Counted from the stretch's first letter, positions 52,200 through 64,000 are shown. The stretch: 64,000 bases of DNA from Enoplolaimus lenunculus (GCA_030248215.1 JASANG010002859.1:433686-497685); one strand, 5' to 3'. The notes: a model not told the origin generated them from the letters alone. Translations and numbers: made by a program.

Positions 52200-54395
52200 G
52201 AAACGTCCCGTTTGCCGCCAGCCGGCCGGACAGTAAAAGTCGTTTAGACCACTGCATATTTTAAAGTATTCGACGCACGTCTTTGTAAAACTTAGAAAAC
52301 TGGCTATTGATATTAACGCAAAACAGTCGACTGCGAACTTCCGGCAGAGATTGTGCCGAAGCCGAAGGTGGTAATTTTACCGGAACCGAAGACAATTTTG
52401 TACCATGCGTATGCTATCAGCCCACTACGCAGTGCAAAATGCCAGAATTGGGTCTACGCAGTGCACAATGCCACAATATTTTGTGTCATTGTTATTCTGA
52501 CAAGCGTAACAGTAGTATAAGCATATTTCTAAGCCGATGTACAAGATTAGGCCAACAACAGAAGTCTGTTTCCGGCTTCACCGGAATTTTTGCCAGATAT
52601 TCCGGCAATTTTGACAGCAAAATTTTTTCTGCTGCAGCTTTATGTCAGGAAAGCTTTAAATTGCCAGAGGGATGCGGCAAATTTTCACAATGGAGCACTT
52701 TTTCATCGAAATTCTATATAAAAATTTGCCCGGGGGACATATTTTCATAAACGGCGGGGGGGCAAAATTTTTCATGACACCGGCAATTACGGGGTGGGTG
52801 GGGGCGTAGTTCTACCTCTAATTAGCCCCATTTATCTGATCCACCAGAGTGACATAGCGTATTAAATTGTTCGAGAAATACAAAGGCTGTGTTTGATTTA
52901 AATTCAATGTACAGAACGAATTTCCTAACACAATTTAACAAAATTGAGTGTCAAAAACTATTTGAATCTGTACAAACTACACAAAAATAAGCTTAAGCAG
53001 TGTACGCTATCCTTCAAACTGTTTTGTTTATGGCGAAAGGTTTGCTGAGGTCGATGACTCAAGGATGGATCTATAAAGCGACGCAGGGACGTAGCCACGG
53101 TTGAAAAACTGGATGAGGGGGCGACTAGGTCAATAGAACATAAATAAATGTTGTGTTCAGTGTCCGAAGCGAATCCAAAAATTTTTGACGAGGGTGGCAA
53201 ATACACAGACCCAAAGTGTATCCCTCGAGGGTTTAAGATTGGAAGCAACTTTTTATTCTGACCCACGGACTCCGGAATAAGTTGAACGTTATGCATACGT
53301 GATGTGGGTCGGACTAAATCGTTGTCGACATGAACGCCGTTTGAAATATCAACGCCAGCGTAGCGAACGTGAAGCCAGACACATTTTTTTGTGCAAATTC
53401 AAACGTAGAATTTTAGCTTTGAGAGCATCCGTTTGCGAAAGCATTTAAGTCATACGTTCCGCGCAGCCATCCACACTAGAGGGAAGAATAATGAATCAGA
53501 TAAAGCCCGTTGGTTATAATTATGGATCACCGGATCGGATATTCAATCCGAGATATCCTCGATCCGTGATACTTGTTTTACTATGCCCTTCACATTAGTG
53601 TTAAAAGTGGAAGTTACCTAAACAATATTTACTAGTCAACCTGGTTGCAATATTTACAACACCTGCTTTTTGTATTCAGGCTCGCGTTACAACTTCCAAT
53701 CCATTGGGCCCGTAGCTAAGGGGGCCATGAGGGCTCAGCCCCCGGCGTTGCCAGAGAAAGTTTCATGAGTCGCCAACCTTCGCAATATTTGTTCATGGAT
53801 TTTTAGACACTTTTTTCCGTTGACAACACAAGAAAACCCGCCTTACAAATTTTTCTAGGACTTGAAACCACTCCCATTTAAGTTCCGTAGCTAATGGGGA
53901 CCAGGATGGCGCAGCATCCGTGGATAACTTTTGGACTTCCCTAGAAAATGTTTAACATTACTCGGAAGTCAACGAAAACCCTTGTATGCTCCTCCTGGAA
54001 ACATTGTAGCCCCCAAGCAAGGTGAGCTGGCTACGGGCCTACTTGTACGTCTTTGAAAACCCTTCTACGCTCCTCCTGAAACATTTCCAGCCCCCCTGTG
54101 AAAGGCTACAGAGCAAAGTTGTCCCATTTCGTTTCCAAAATCCTGGCTACGCCCTAGGCCCATTGGTAAAAAGCTTAAACTAAAAATATATTCCCAGATC
54201 TCTACATAAAACCATATTTCGAGAACAAAATATAGAAAAACACCTTGAATACACGTTCTATTGTGTGTATAAACGAGGTTCTCAGTCAACATAAAACGTG
54301 CCGACAATACCGTGTATTATATATATGTGTGTATATGTAGTTTTGCACGAATGACGTTTTTTGTGTGTGCGTGGTTAAAAAAGCGGCAAGCTGCC
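52200..54395. other. no gene recognised; repeat fragments
   Basis: Frames at 52307-52750 (plus) and 53296-52958 (minus) have no family signature. At 53700-54150 there are several pieces of the GTAGCC...GGGGCTCAGCCCC repeat. A (TG/TA) microsatellite lies near 54315-54375. Confidence 0.4.
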
Positions 54396-54400
54396 CCGTA

Positions 54401-54776
54401 CTGTATTGACCCGAATAAGAGGGTGTGGGGTAATAACAGGGGGTACCCCATTTTCAGTCGAAATCAATAGGAGTCTGTATCCCTAATAAGAGTCCGAAAG
54501 CGGATAGAGCCGCTAAATCCTAATTATGTGAGAAGGGGTAAATTTTTAAAGTACATTAATAAGTATAACATTGCATTATCGCTCAAGCTATTGACACAAC
54601 ACAAATAAATGTTTAATTCAACGGATATGTGCAGTACCGGATATAATATATCAGTAAACGAAGGGCGGCGTACCGTGGGGTAAAAATAAATAACAGTCCG
54701 TACCTGAATAACAAGGGGGGTACCCTCTAAAGAGGCCAAATAAATAACAGTCCCCCTCTTATTCGGGTCACTACAG
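54401..54776. mobile_element. mariner-like (TA) MITE, full length
   Basis: TA then CTGTATTGACCCGAATAAGA. On the right CCCCCTCTTATTCGGGTCAC then TACAG and TA. It has GTCGAAATCAATAGGAGTCT and CATTATCGCTCAAGC internally and can serve as the reference copy for the others. Confidence 0.85.
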
Positions 54777-54779
54777 TAG

Positions 54780-55595
54780 TTGGTCCAACATGTTATGGAT
54801 GGCCACAAGGCCGGAGCAGCCGCCCCCATAACTCTATTGAAGGGCCCCACCCCTGAAGGCGACCACCCTAACCGGTTGAAACGAAAACCGCTTAAGTTTT
54901 AGAATGCGTGCGGCTTCTTTTCGCCGCATTTACGCGCGAAACCAAATTTTTTCTAACCAAACTTATGCTGACTATTAATTCTTCTGCAACATATTGCGGA
55001 CAGGAAATCTATTTCTAAGATGAAAGTTTTCGCAGGTTTTGTTAGGAATTTTCGGAAAGTTCTTAGATAATGGCAGGGTTGCAGAGACATGGCTGAATGA
55101 TAGTGATTTTTGGCTTTGCCTGATTAATCGATGTTGCAAGAATACGGTGTGATTTTTGAGCTTCTAAAATCGTGACTATACCGCAAACAAATAACTCTGG
55201 TGGGAAATGGCATTTTTATACTATTTTTCTACCTGTAAACTTGTTTTTGTGATTTATGTCAAGAATCGAGTAAAGTCAAAGGTTATTTGAGTTGAGCCGT
55301 TTTCAAAGCATCAATTGCGATTCGTTTTGTGACGTCTGCTTAAGAAATTATCTAACAAAATTAGTCGTCAGAACCTAGGTAGCAATTATGTATCGATGCA
55401 ATCCTTTAATAAAATGCAGCCAAAGGTAAAAATTTAGTACGCTCTTGTAGATAACTTCAATATACATCCATGTATTCCAAGCTAAATTTTTCTACATTGC
55501 TCATATTATTTTGCTTTGCATTCAAGCAAAACATCTTTCTACAAAAACAAAATTACAGAAATTTTGCTGTCTGCAATATGTTTCAGAATCAAGAG
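54780..55595. other. unassigned; inverted dispersed-repeat piece at the left
   Basis: 54790-54930 is the inverse of the GAGCGAGAAGCC/TTTCAACCGGTT repeat seen at 20990 and 31030. The rest to 55595 shows no feature, though part may be 3' UTR or downstream flank of the minus-strand exon at 55596. Confidence 0.45.
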
Positions 55596-55774
55596 TTAAT
55601 ATGATTTTGGACGCCATTGTGTTTTAATATTCTTCCAGGTTACATCAACCGAATGTTCTGCTCTAGTTGCTACCATTTTAATTGGAAAATGAAACATCCC
55701 ATGTTGCTCAAGTGCTGAATAATTTAATTTTTTCCGGGTTTCAACCGTTTTACCAAGTTGCTTATTCCATCTAT
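55596..55774 (-). CDS. orphan terminal exon, protein not recognised
   Basis: On the minus strand CATTTTTTAG|AT opens a 59-codon frame with a convincing coding look: RWNKQLGKTVETRKKLNYSA, LEQHGMFHFPIKMVATRAEH, SVDVTWKNIKTQWRPKSY and a stop at 55596-55598. Positive charge, aromatic residues and balanced codon use contrast with the AT-rich flanks. Upstream exons should lie between 55.8 and 57 kb or beyond and were not found, so neither start nor identity can be given. It follows TRMT10C on the same strand with about 1.2 kb between, so it is either a separate downstream gene or the tail of a gene that hosts other exons. Confidence 0.55.
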
Positions 55775-56990
55775 CTAAAAAATGAAAAATAAGAAGACTG
55801 ATTAGTTTAAATGCTATGTTTACAACAAATCGTTCGGTAGAAAGAAACTATTGTTTCGACAATTGCCTAACCAAAGTATTTGTATGAAACAAAGCGATGG
55901 GTGCGTACTATGGGGTGACATAGTCCGTTGGGGTGAAACCAACAGTTCCGATGAAACCAACGTGTGCATGAAACCAACCGTCCGGGCTAAGAAAATCTAA
56001 TGTCATCACTAGTTTCCAGCTTACGTATAACTGTACCAACATACACCGAATCTACCGACGCCCATGCAAATTAGTGGTCAGATTTAGCCATAAACACACG
56101 CCATCGCGTCAGGACATAAAAACGATCGATAACAAAAAACGAAACGCGTTTTATTTAAATAATAATCACACTGTGGGAAAATTTTCATGGCATATCCCAC
56201 TATGCAGCATAACCCGCAATAACATACAAAAATAACACGAAAGATCATGAATGAGGTAAGCACCAAAAGGCTGAAACTAAATTCAAGCTTATGGGTATGT
56301 GCCACGATGCTTGGTGCTAAATTTAAATATAATCCTATGATTAATTTGATCTCGAACCTAAATTGAAGTCGACGCCAATATACTTCGAATAATTTTAACA
56401 TGTAGTATGTAATAGTGATATAAACCATACCAGAATTCTTCCAACCCCTGGTCTACGGAATGGCGCGGACCAGTTCGATCCAGTGTCGGAACGGTCCGAC
56501 ACGCAGCGTCAGAGAATCGCTGATAGGACTGGTGCGCTGTAGACTGCATACGGTCCGGTCCAAACTCGGATCGCGGACGTTTTCTGTGCGGATCGCGGAG
56601 TTTCTTGCGGCATGCGCATGGTTCACACAACAATATGCAATTAAACAAAGTTAGCTACCCGAGTAAACACTGAGCTGGTAAACAGTTCGCAAACATATCG
56701 GAAACAAATAGTCATAAAAATTCGGGATATAGAAAATCGATATTACTAGTAAATATTTAAAAGGTTGTTGAGGCTTTTGTATGCTTAATCAAATAGGTAA
56801 TTACCGGGAAGCAACAGGAATTGCAAATTTTCGGAACCGGAAAGCGAGAACTACGGGATTTGCTGACGAGAAACAGAATATGAAAATAATTTTCAAGATA
56901 AATCACTTGTGGGGCAAATTCATTTTTATCACAAACAGATATCCGGTCAAACTGGCGCTCACACCTTGCTAAAATCCAACAAGATACTAG
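55775..56990. other. unassigned region between TRMT10C and the orphan exon
   Basis: A minus frame at 56428-56084 is very hydrophobic (KLIIGLYLNLAPSIV, FSLLVLTSFMIFRVIFVCYC) but AT-driven and lacks splice support. 56460-56610 is GC-rich with repeated CGGACCG/CGGTCCG and GGATCGCGGA motifs and may be a hAT-like remnant. Confidence 0.35.
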
Positions 56991-59900
56991 CTAGCTTCCA
57001 AACATAGCCTCCAAAGTTTGAAGTTTCGTGTGGTACCGTTGACGGTTACGTGCAATATGCATGGCAGTTTCTTCTGAGCGGACTTCAATATAACGTCGTG
57101 GAACAAAATTATCAATCGCAGTCTTCCAGTCAAACGCATGTGCATCTAACAGTAATCCAAGGCAAATATTGAGCGGCATTACTTTTGAACCACGCTGCCA
57201 TCTACAACTATTAATAATCAGTGCAGTCGCATTCCCTCAGTGGCAATTCACTAAACCATATATACGTTGTACCAAGAGTGGATGATCACTCTTTATAACA
57301 AGAGTGTGCAACTGGGTACATTCTGTGTATTAAACAATGTACCCGGCACGCGTTGCGTTTTTGGCCTACCCCCCTTCTTTAGGAAGGGTCTGTATGCAGT
57401 TTTATATCGTAAACCACATAGTTGACCCCCCTTAAATGAGGGGGGTAGGTGTACTGAAGCATACTTTATTGTTAATCTCTTGCTTAACCACCCCTGATTG
57501 AGGGGGGTCGAACAAAAATGCAACGCGTGCTGGTAGTTGCACACTCTTGTTATCAAGAGTGATCATCCACTCTTGGTTGTACCAAACACCAACAAAAATT
57601 TTACGATGCATTCGCAAGTCGTTCAACTTTCGTTTGCTATGAACTGCGTTCAAGTAATCAAAACGCTAGAGTTCCAACTCTAGTACTTCAATTTGTCTGA
57701 CAGAAGCATAACCGAAATGGTGATACATAATTCCATAGCAACCAAATATTCTTTGAAAAATATGACATGTATTTAAAAATTTCAAAAATTACAATTACAA
57801 ATGAAATGTTAAGTACTTCAGAAATATCAGCACAAGGGAACGTAAAAATTTCCAAGCACTATGCAACCATGCTTAAACTTTTATTTTAAAATTCAGTTAT
57901 AGTTTTTCTACACGGCAGGTCAGTAACAAAATGCCGCCAGTTTAACCTAAATCGGAGTTTTTGAAATATGTATTTCTATCTATTCAGTCGCATTATTCCG
58001 ATTATAATTTAGATGATCAGTTGCATACATTTACCAGACAAATCCCTCACAAATAGTTAGCTTTTTACTGGGTTTACAGATACAACAGATACCGCTATAC
58101 TCGTTGACAACGTCTTTGATCTGCCTTTTGGCGCTCAACAGCAACGCACATCAATTTGTAAGCAAAAACTTTTGACATGTGGGTCTATCGGCACCATGCG
58201 ACAATGTGATACACCAGCTATAAAACGTGCGTTTACACTTAATACATTTCATGCTACGTATTCTGCAAACTCACTTTACAAAATGATCAAAAGGAAATTT
58301 TCGCGTTGGTATTCCCAAACGTTTCGCTTTTCCCAAACCGGACTTTGGTAACCTTGTATCTACGGATGCACCGATTACATAAGTCTGAAAATAATATGTC
58401 ATGCATAAAATCACGCCAAGATTGGTAACGGTGCCGCTCTATTTGTCCTGTGCAACGCCGTCCGTTACCGTACTGCATTGCACATGAATAATTTCTCGCG
58501 AGCGGACGACACCGCACGGTGGCAGATGATGACGCCTTTGTATTACGATGTACGGCGCCGGATGACATCAAACCTTTTAAAAAGCATAGCGCTTAGACTT
58601 TGATTCATTAAATATACACTGGAAAAGCTACAGAACGATAACTGTTATCAATTCTAGGTAAGATCCACATTCTGAAACTAAGACTCCCATATCTAAATAC
58701 TGGTGCTAAAGCATAGACATACGAAATCATGCTTAACGAAGTTAAGAAAGCTTTGGCTTCAGGAGAACGACCAGCGACAAATCACCCCAATCTCTAGTCT
58801 CAAGTATAGAAAATTCTGAAATACCAATTACCGATCACAGACTTACAAAATCAGGGTCAACGGATTCAAGAGGCTTTTTGGCTTCCGGACAGAGATAAAT
58901 CAGACGATCAATTGGAAACATTTCATCAATATCTTTCGTTGAAACGTTCACTAACAAGCCGTTTAAATCTTCTCCGTCGATAAAAAACTTTTGTTCGGTC
59001 CATTTTGAAGACGTTATGTCGCAATTGGCGAAATGTACATAAAACGGATTAATATGGGACCTATTGACAAAGGAAACTGCTCTGAAAAACATAAGATATT
59101 AAAAACAGATGGGTAGTTAAACAATGCCCTAAACAATTGTGGCTTACAGAACGATATTTCTATTCAGCGATAAAAATTTCGTTTTCTAACAGGCCGTATC
59201 TAGTTTTGTATATCTCATAAAATACCGAAGTAGTGTCAGCGCCATAACCTAGTGTGCGAGTACTGTAACTTGTACATTTTGTACTTCTATTCATTCCTTT
59301 CATGCTAACACACCAAAAGTACTTGTGCGTCATTTTTACGCACAAGCTCTTGGCGTACCATTAGTCTTATCTCGCAACGCTACGAAGCAAATTCAAAATT
59401 CTGAACACCAATATTAACAACAACAACAACTACAAGCAATTTTGACATTAATGCAGCCATTGAACAGGAAAGATTATATACGTCTTGATGGCACAACTGC
59501 GTACAGGACATTGTCGACTTTTGGCGCCGTATAGATTAGTGATATCACCGGGGGCATTATATATCCGGTTTGCCCAATACGCAAAGAAGAATCGCCCGGT
59601 CCTACAACACGAACGCGGGGGACTTATTATTGGTGGTGGGCTTCTACGACATTTGAAGTGCGGGAACACCCGAGTGCGACGGGTCCGCAATCAACAGCAA
59701 CAAAAACAACAACAACAACAACAACGATAACAAAAATAGCTGTATATATATGCATGCACTTACGAATGAACAGCTTTCATTGTTCTATTTCGTTCAATGT
59801 AATTGAGTTCGTTGAAATATAAATCAAAATCATATACCACATTTGGGGTGTCGAAAGGTGTCAAAATCGCGCTGGCAAGTTTGAACGTTCGAACCCGTTG

Positions 59901-61817
59901 CATACGTTGTCGAGGAATACGCAGAAAAATGTTGTTTTGCCATAAACCGTGATCAGAAAAATTCGCAGTTTCTACTGTTGAACCACCAGGAACAAAATTG
60001 ACTAAAATTGATAAAATGCTATGGTTAACTGGCTTCTCCGGGGCGTTTCCTGGGGGCCCCAGATGATCTGGGGGGTCATTGGGGCAGGCTTAAAATTTTA
60101 CAAACCGACTTTTGGACCATTTTTTCATTCCAGACCGTGTTTCCAACTCAACTGAAGATTACTCATCGCTTAACATGACAAAAATTTCTCGCAAACGCTA
60201 ATAACAATAATTTTAACTAATATTACTCACAACTTAACCAGAAGTTGAAAGAAGCACAATTATATAAAACATAGATAATCTATAATTGAAACTGTGATTA
60301 ACATATATTTTATATATTAGTCACAGCTTCAGTTTATCATAAGGCTCAGGCGGGTTGAACTTGCTGCTGCAAGTTACTTTCGAATGCTGTATGCCCTGAA
60401 ACGGTCTTTATATAATTGTGCTTTTTTCAGTTCATTATTGAATTGTATTAGTTACAAAGGGTATTTGTCACGCTATTAAAAATTATGAGTGCTCAACGTA
60501 ATATAAAATCATATTTTGCCGAATGTTCGCCTCAAAAGAAGTCCAGGTCTTTACGTTTTAACATTGAAAATTTTTGGCCTGGAAAAGTCGTGGGGGCCCC
60601 AGCAAAAAAATTTGGTGGGGGGCGGCCGAAAATTCGCCGGGGGCCTTTCCGGGGGGCGGCAAATTTTAGTCGGGGGGAAATGAAAATTTCGAAAAGTGCT
60701 GCCCCCCCCCCCGCTGTGGAGAAGCCAGGTTAAATTGCACGCATTGAGAAGACAGTATTTTAAAATCTGAAAAGTTAAAAACACTAAAAAAGCTTAATAC
60801 TTAGGAGCATCTGGATAGTATATAAAAATCCATCAAACAAAGAATTCTTTTTAGGACAAAAATTTTGAGTGAGAACAATAAGATATCAGTGAACCCATTA
60901 AAACGATAGATTTTATAGCGCAACAGAATCGCGAAGGATTCCGGATTTTTATATCGCAGCCGGAATTCATATGGCACCATGACATTATTGGCGTAGCCCG
61001 GATATCGGAAGGGGGTTACGTTTACGTTCTAAAATAATTTCGCGGGGAATGTTTATTGTACTGCAAATTGAACCGTGTCTAAAAATCCAGTACAAAAATG
61101 ACAAAGGGAGTGACACCTTAAACCTTTCGGACTACATCCTTGTGACAGACTTACATTTATCAGCCCGAAGCCGACGACGAGATTCTTTTTCTGCTAACAG
61201 TTTCAAATTCCGCTTTTCACGGTCGCCAAGAAACCTCAGATACTTGATTCTTTTCGATCGGTTATCAATATTGAGCAAAATGTTTAATTGTTTGTCAGAA
61301 AGCGTTTTGGGCATACCACTGTCTAAATGCATAAACGCGATTACGCATCTATGTCTGTATAATTATACAATTTCAACTCTGTACATAAATTAATTAAATG
61401 CATTACACGTAGCTTGTTTGCTGTCACGAAAGTTTTTACATTTATACTCTTACTGGCAAATAGGATTAAACAGATTTTGGTGCTGCAAACGAACAAATTC
61501 GTTTCGGCAGTCAGTGAACACAGTAACCGTATTTAGTAGAGTCAACGCTAACTATTCAAAGTAAAAACATTTCTGGAACGAAAATAGAATAAAATAAAAA
61601 TATGCAAAATAATATTTTTAGCTTAGTCCATTACAGTATATAAATAACAGTTTGAACTGTTTGCAAAAACTAACTCAAATGAACACGGAACTGAAACCAT
61701 CACTAAACCGTTAAGGTAGCTGTGTACTCACTCACCAACTGTTTTGAAAACTTCATATTCCGCTGTGTAAAGTTTCAATAGTTCTTCGCGACTTGTACAT
61801 TGCTTGAATGTGCTCAT
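56991..61817 (-). CDS. TRMT10C: TRMT10C, mitochondrial tRNA methyltransferase / RNase P protein 1
   Basis: Six minus-strand exons (61817-61732, 61354-61155, 60001-59764, 59081-58847, 58384-58275, 57201-56991) join in phase to 359 residues (human 403). TRMT10C is the SPOUT methyltransferase subunit that methylates position 9 of mitochondrial tRNAs and, with SDR5C1 and PRORP, forms protein-only RNase P. Signatures: SREELLKLY near the N-terminus (human TREFIEMW); TLSDKQLNILLNIDNRSKR then KYLRFL (human ECVSNTAKKKYLKYL); LWQNNIFLRIPRQRM (human FLFLRLWDRNM); HINPFYVHFANCD (human VDPFHIYFCN); IDEMFPIDRLIYLCPEAKK; YVIGASVDTRLPKSGLGKAK (human YVIGSFVDKS...SLAKAK). The SPOUT knot keeps the Asp (about residue 262) implicated in catalysis. 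It ends WKTAIDNFVPRRYI (human WQEALQFVPKRKH). No presequence is visible at this ATG, so an upstream exon may supply one; an acceptor-like CGCAG lies just before. Confidence 0.92.
57262..57580. mobile_element. MITE with double inverted ends (TRMT10C 3' flank/intron 5)
   Basis: Outer inverted repeat CCAAGAGTGGATGATCACTC and its inverse GAGTGATCATCCACTCTTGG. Inside is a second inverted pair ACAAGAGTGTGCAACTGGGT / GTTGCACACTCTTGT. Arms contain runs of six C or G able to pair. It lies within the last TRMT10C intron (57202-58274). Confidence 0.75.
59690..59735. repeat. CAA trinucleotide microsatellite
   Basis: About ten near-consecutive CAA/CAG-type triplets beside the 5' splice site of TRMT10C exon 3 (donor at 59763). 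Confidence 0.85.
60010..61130. other. TRMT10C intron 2 with G-run repeats
   Basis: Contains two stretches rich in GGGGG/CCCCC (60040-60095 and 60590-60725) that look like remnants of a dispersed element, and a fragment of the AGCCCTATTCACACG MITE near 60355. No exon between 60001 and 61155 is needed, because the phases of the flanking exons match directly. Confidence 0.5.
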
Positions 61818-61829
61818 ACTTGCAAGTCT

Positions 61830-62285
61830 GCGACATTTACTGCCGCAGGTAAAGAATATTGATTTATTAAGCATTATAAAATGCAAATTAGAGCATAGTT
61901 ATACATATACTTACACTATAATGAATCGGTTCGGTCGGTCGGTAGCTATGTATTGGGAAGTTTTATAAGCACACACATATATACTTTTAAAATTGGGCAT
62001 CGCATTTGCAAATTTGAAAATACTTGTATATGCATACCAAAGTGTGATTATGAAAACTTGGCGTTCCTGCGTCAGTTTTCTAAAAACTCAAGGAACGTGA
62101 TTTTAGCGTATATTTTAGCATATTCTTACTCAGCATAACTAGGGGATTCTAAAAATATTCAAATAATTCAATTCAACCACTTACTAACCAAACTGATCGA
62201 GATGAAACACATCAAGTTTTGACTAATAATTTCGTACCTACAAAATCCTTTAATGCCTAAAGGATTTGGCAAACAGCGTAAAAAG
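61830..62285. other. 5' flank of TRMT10C, nothing assigned
   Basis: AT-rich. It could hold a short 5' exon or promoter of TRMT10C, but I see no decisive TATA, initiator or splice donor. Confidence 0.35.
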
Positions 62286-62289
62286 CCCG

Positions 62290-62690
62290 GTTTCTGCGTT
62301 CTGCAATGCCGGAACCGGAAGATATTTCTTGCAAGAATCCTGACCGGAACGAACAGGAATTCCGATAGAACCCTGATTTATATTGGGGTTCAACTGGAAT
62401 TCCTGCAATAGTTCATTCTTTTTCCTGTTCCCACATTCAAAAACGTAGGAAAAGCAACTTTTACGGATTAGTTCAATTTTGTTAATAAATTGTTTCTTAT
62501 GTGCTTTCCAAAACTTGATGATGAAATACCTGAAAATTTGCTTAAGCCATTTTTGGCAAGTCCAACAGTAATTCGGTGATGAAAATTAGTTCAAATTCCG
62601 GCTCCTGCTCTTGTTCCGGTTCCTGCAAACAAATTCAATTCTTGTTACTGCTCCTGTTCCGGTAAAATTTTTCTCTTAAAAGCTTAACAA
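62290..62690. mobile_element. hAT-like MITE fragments, CAGGGTT family, inverted
   Basis: GGAATTCCGATAGAACCCTG (62360) and the inverse of the 47703 copy's interior (TTTTTGGCAAGTCCAACAGT, AATTCGGTGATGAAAA) show an inverted, rearranged relative. Termini are not clean. Confidence 0.6.
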
Positions 62691-62814
62691 AATGGGAATC
62701 GCTCGTATAGAATGGACGTCGTAATTTAATATTTTTACTTCCTATCCCCGCATCAGCAATAATAAGCGAACTAAGACTTCACCCGCCAATCCCAATACCA
62801 ACGATTTTAGAAAC

Positions 62815-63597
62815 CAGTCGTAGTGGGACTACATTTATTGAGCGAAGCTCGAACAAACGTAAGCAATTAAGGTAATATGCAAATTAGTTATTAGCTAACT
62901 ATTCATTTATCGGTTTTGGAGGTTTGTAAGCAATTTCCTCAGATTCCTCGCACCTATAAACCCTTCAGCCACCCTAATAATTATTGGAATAATTTAAAAA
63001 GTCCTAATTTTGTCTCGTCAATTTAGCAAATATGCAAATTATGTATTAGCTAAGTATTCGACAATTGCTTTTAAAGGTCTGTAGACAATTTATTCAGATT
63101 CCTCGTGAAAACCCATTATTCCTGAAATTAGATTGCTTGTAACTCTAATAATTAGTGAAACACCGTAAAAACGCCTAATTTAGGCTTATCAATTCTACTT
63201 ATATGCAAATTACTTATTAGCTAACTACTCAATTATCGGTTTTAGACGTTTGTAAACAGTCTACGGAGATTCCTCGCACCCAAAAACCCTTTAATACAAA
63301 AATTAGATTGCTTCTAACTGTAATAATTAGTGAAATATTGTGGAAAATCCTAATTTAGGCTTAATTAATTATATATGCAAATTAGCCTGTAGTTAATAAA
63401 CGGCTTAAAATTTTAAAACCCCAATGCGAAGTTAATACCCTAGGATAACTGGCTTTCAAACAAAAAAGTTTATGAAAATCGGTTCAGCCGTTCCTGAAAT
63501 TCTTTTCGGACGGATAGACGGACATCCACCTTTCAACCCCACAAGTACAAAACATAAAACGCTTCGCGAAACTCCGAGCTTCGCTCGGAGTTTCGGT
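62815..63597 (-). repeat. dispersed repeat of about 0.8 kb, inverted copy
   Basis: Begins ACCAGTCGTAGTGGGACTAC and ends CGCTTCGCGAAACTCCGAGC, the reverse of 45355-46325, with fewer internal tandem units and only one short GTCCG-type run. Confidence 0.8.
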
Positions 63598-63671
63598 TCG
63601 CTTTACTATATACGTACTAGGCTGTGTGATAAGTTGGGAAGGCTAGGTTACGACGGTTTTAGTTCTGATTT

Positions 63672-63738
63672 AGCAGCTGAAAAGGTTTCGAACTCGGTGG
63701 ATAGATTATCACTCCAGCGCGCTATCCACTAAGCCACG
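63672..63738 (-). repeat. tRNA-derived SINE head (not a functional tRNA)
   Basis: On the minus strand GAGGCGGCGTGGCTTAGTGG then ATAGCGC forms an A box and GAGTTCGAAACC a B box, with tRNA-like spacing. The 3' side of the acceptor stem does not pair with GAGGCGG, so this is a SINE head or tRNA pseudogene. Confidence 0.6.
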
Positions 63739-64000
63739 CCGCCTCATAATCAACTGATGAGTTATTCTGTTTTTATGTCTTATAAGAACGTCAACATAAT
63801 ACACGTGTATCTTGGTTCTTCCATGTTTTTACTGCTGCTGCATACGAAGCCACTACATATGCAGTGTCGGGTGGGGCCCCAGTGTGCACTCTGTGCCACA
63901 CTGGTGCCCACCCTCGGCGTCCCTTGAGCTCCTAGCTATGTCGTTTCCGTGGCATGCGAAGTCCAGCCGTCTCAGTCTCGATCCTAGTATCGTGATTTGT

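Noticed and set aside
56084-56428. Very hydrophobic minus ORF as a membrane protein
   Set aside because: Hydrophobicity follows from T-rich sequence; there is no splice or family support.
59160-59345. Minus ORF between TRMT10C exons 3 and 4
   Set aside because: The frames of the exons ending at 59764 and starting at 59081 join exactly without it, and it ends in a stop before any usable donor.
63672-63738. Functional tRNA gene
   Set aside because: A and B boxes are present but the acceptor stem does not pair.

Overview
The window is animal nuclear DNA: AT-rich, with intron-split genes whose exon phases join cleanly, and very dense in small non-autonomous DNA transposons (MITEs). The proteins are ordinary bilaterian families but fairly divergent. 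A marine invertebrate, possibly a tunicate, would fit, but I cannot fix the species from sequence alone. The many (TTAGGC)n tracts lie inside transposons, so they do not by themselves point to a nematode.

Four protein genes can be assembled from splice signals and reading phase. (1) Plus strand, about 8.1-14.4 kb: an unrecognised membrane protein with an incomplete 5' end, a very long disordered tail and a C-terminal PDZ ligand. (2) Plus strand, 29.9-33.5 kb: a complete TPD52-family (tumor protein D52-like) coding region in five exons. (3) Minus strand, 49.2-35.4 kb: an SLC17-family (sialin/VGLUT-like) anion transporter in at least ten exons, lacking only its first exon. (4) Minus strand, 61.8-57.0 kb: TRMT10C (mitochondrial RNase P subunit 1) in six exons, 359 codons. 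A single orphan terminal exon (55.6 kb, minus) and a few weaker ORFs (23.8, 24.1, 50.5 kb) may belong to further genes.

The rest is repeats. 3.4-6.85 kb is a roughly 3.4-kb 36-bp minisatellite. Short tandem arrays of 22, 23, 28-29, 44, 68 and 127 bp lie at 52.0, 37.0, 34.5, 19.8/34.7, 42.4 and 51.0 kb. At least nine MITE families are present: three related families (A, B, C) with 8-bp target duplications and internal TTAGGC arrays; TTAA-flanked piggyBac-like MITEs that carry a tRNA-like segment; TA-flanked mariner-like MITEs (two families); hAT-like elements with 8-bp duplications; a TATATGTCGT family; a GGCTGGGTTTC family; and a CACTGCAAAA palindromic family. Every intron of the TPD52 gene, and every identified intron of the first gene, holds at least one TTAGGC-MITE. 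Several elements sit flush against splice sites.

The most striking items are the telomere-like TTAGGC arrays carried as cargo by the MITEs, a MITE whose target duplication copies the TPD52 5' splice site exactly, tandem amplification of single MITE ends, tRNA-bearing TTAA MITEs, and an SLC17 first-helix exon with two nearby decayed duplicates. I saw no CRISPR array, rRNA gene, intact tRNA gene or retrovirus-like element.
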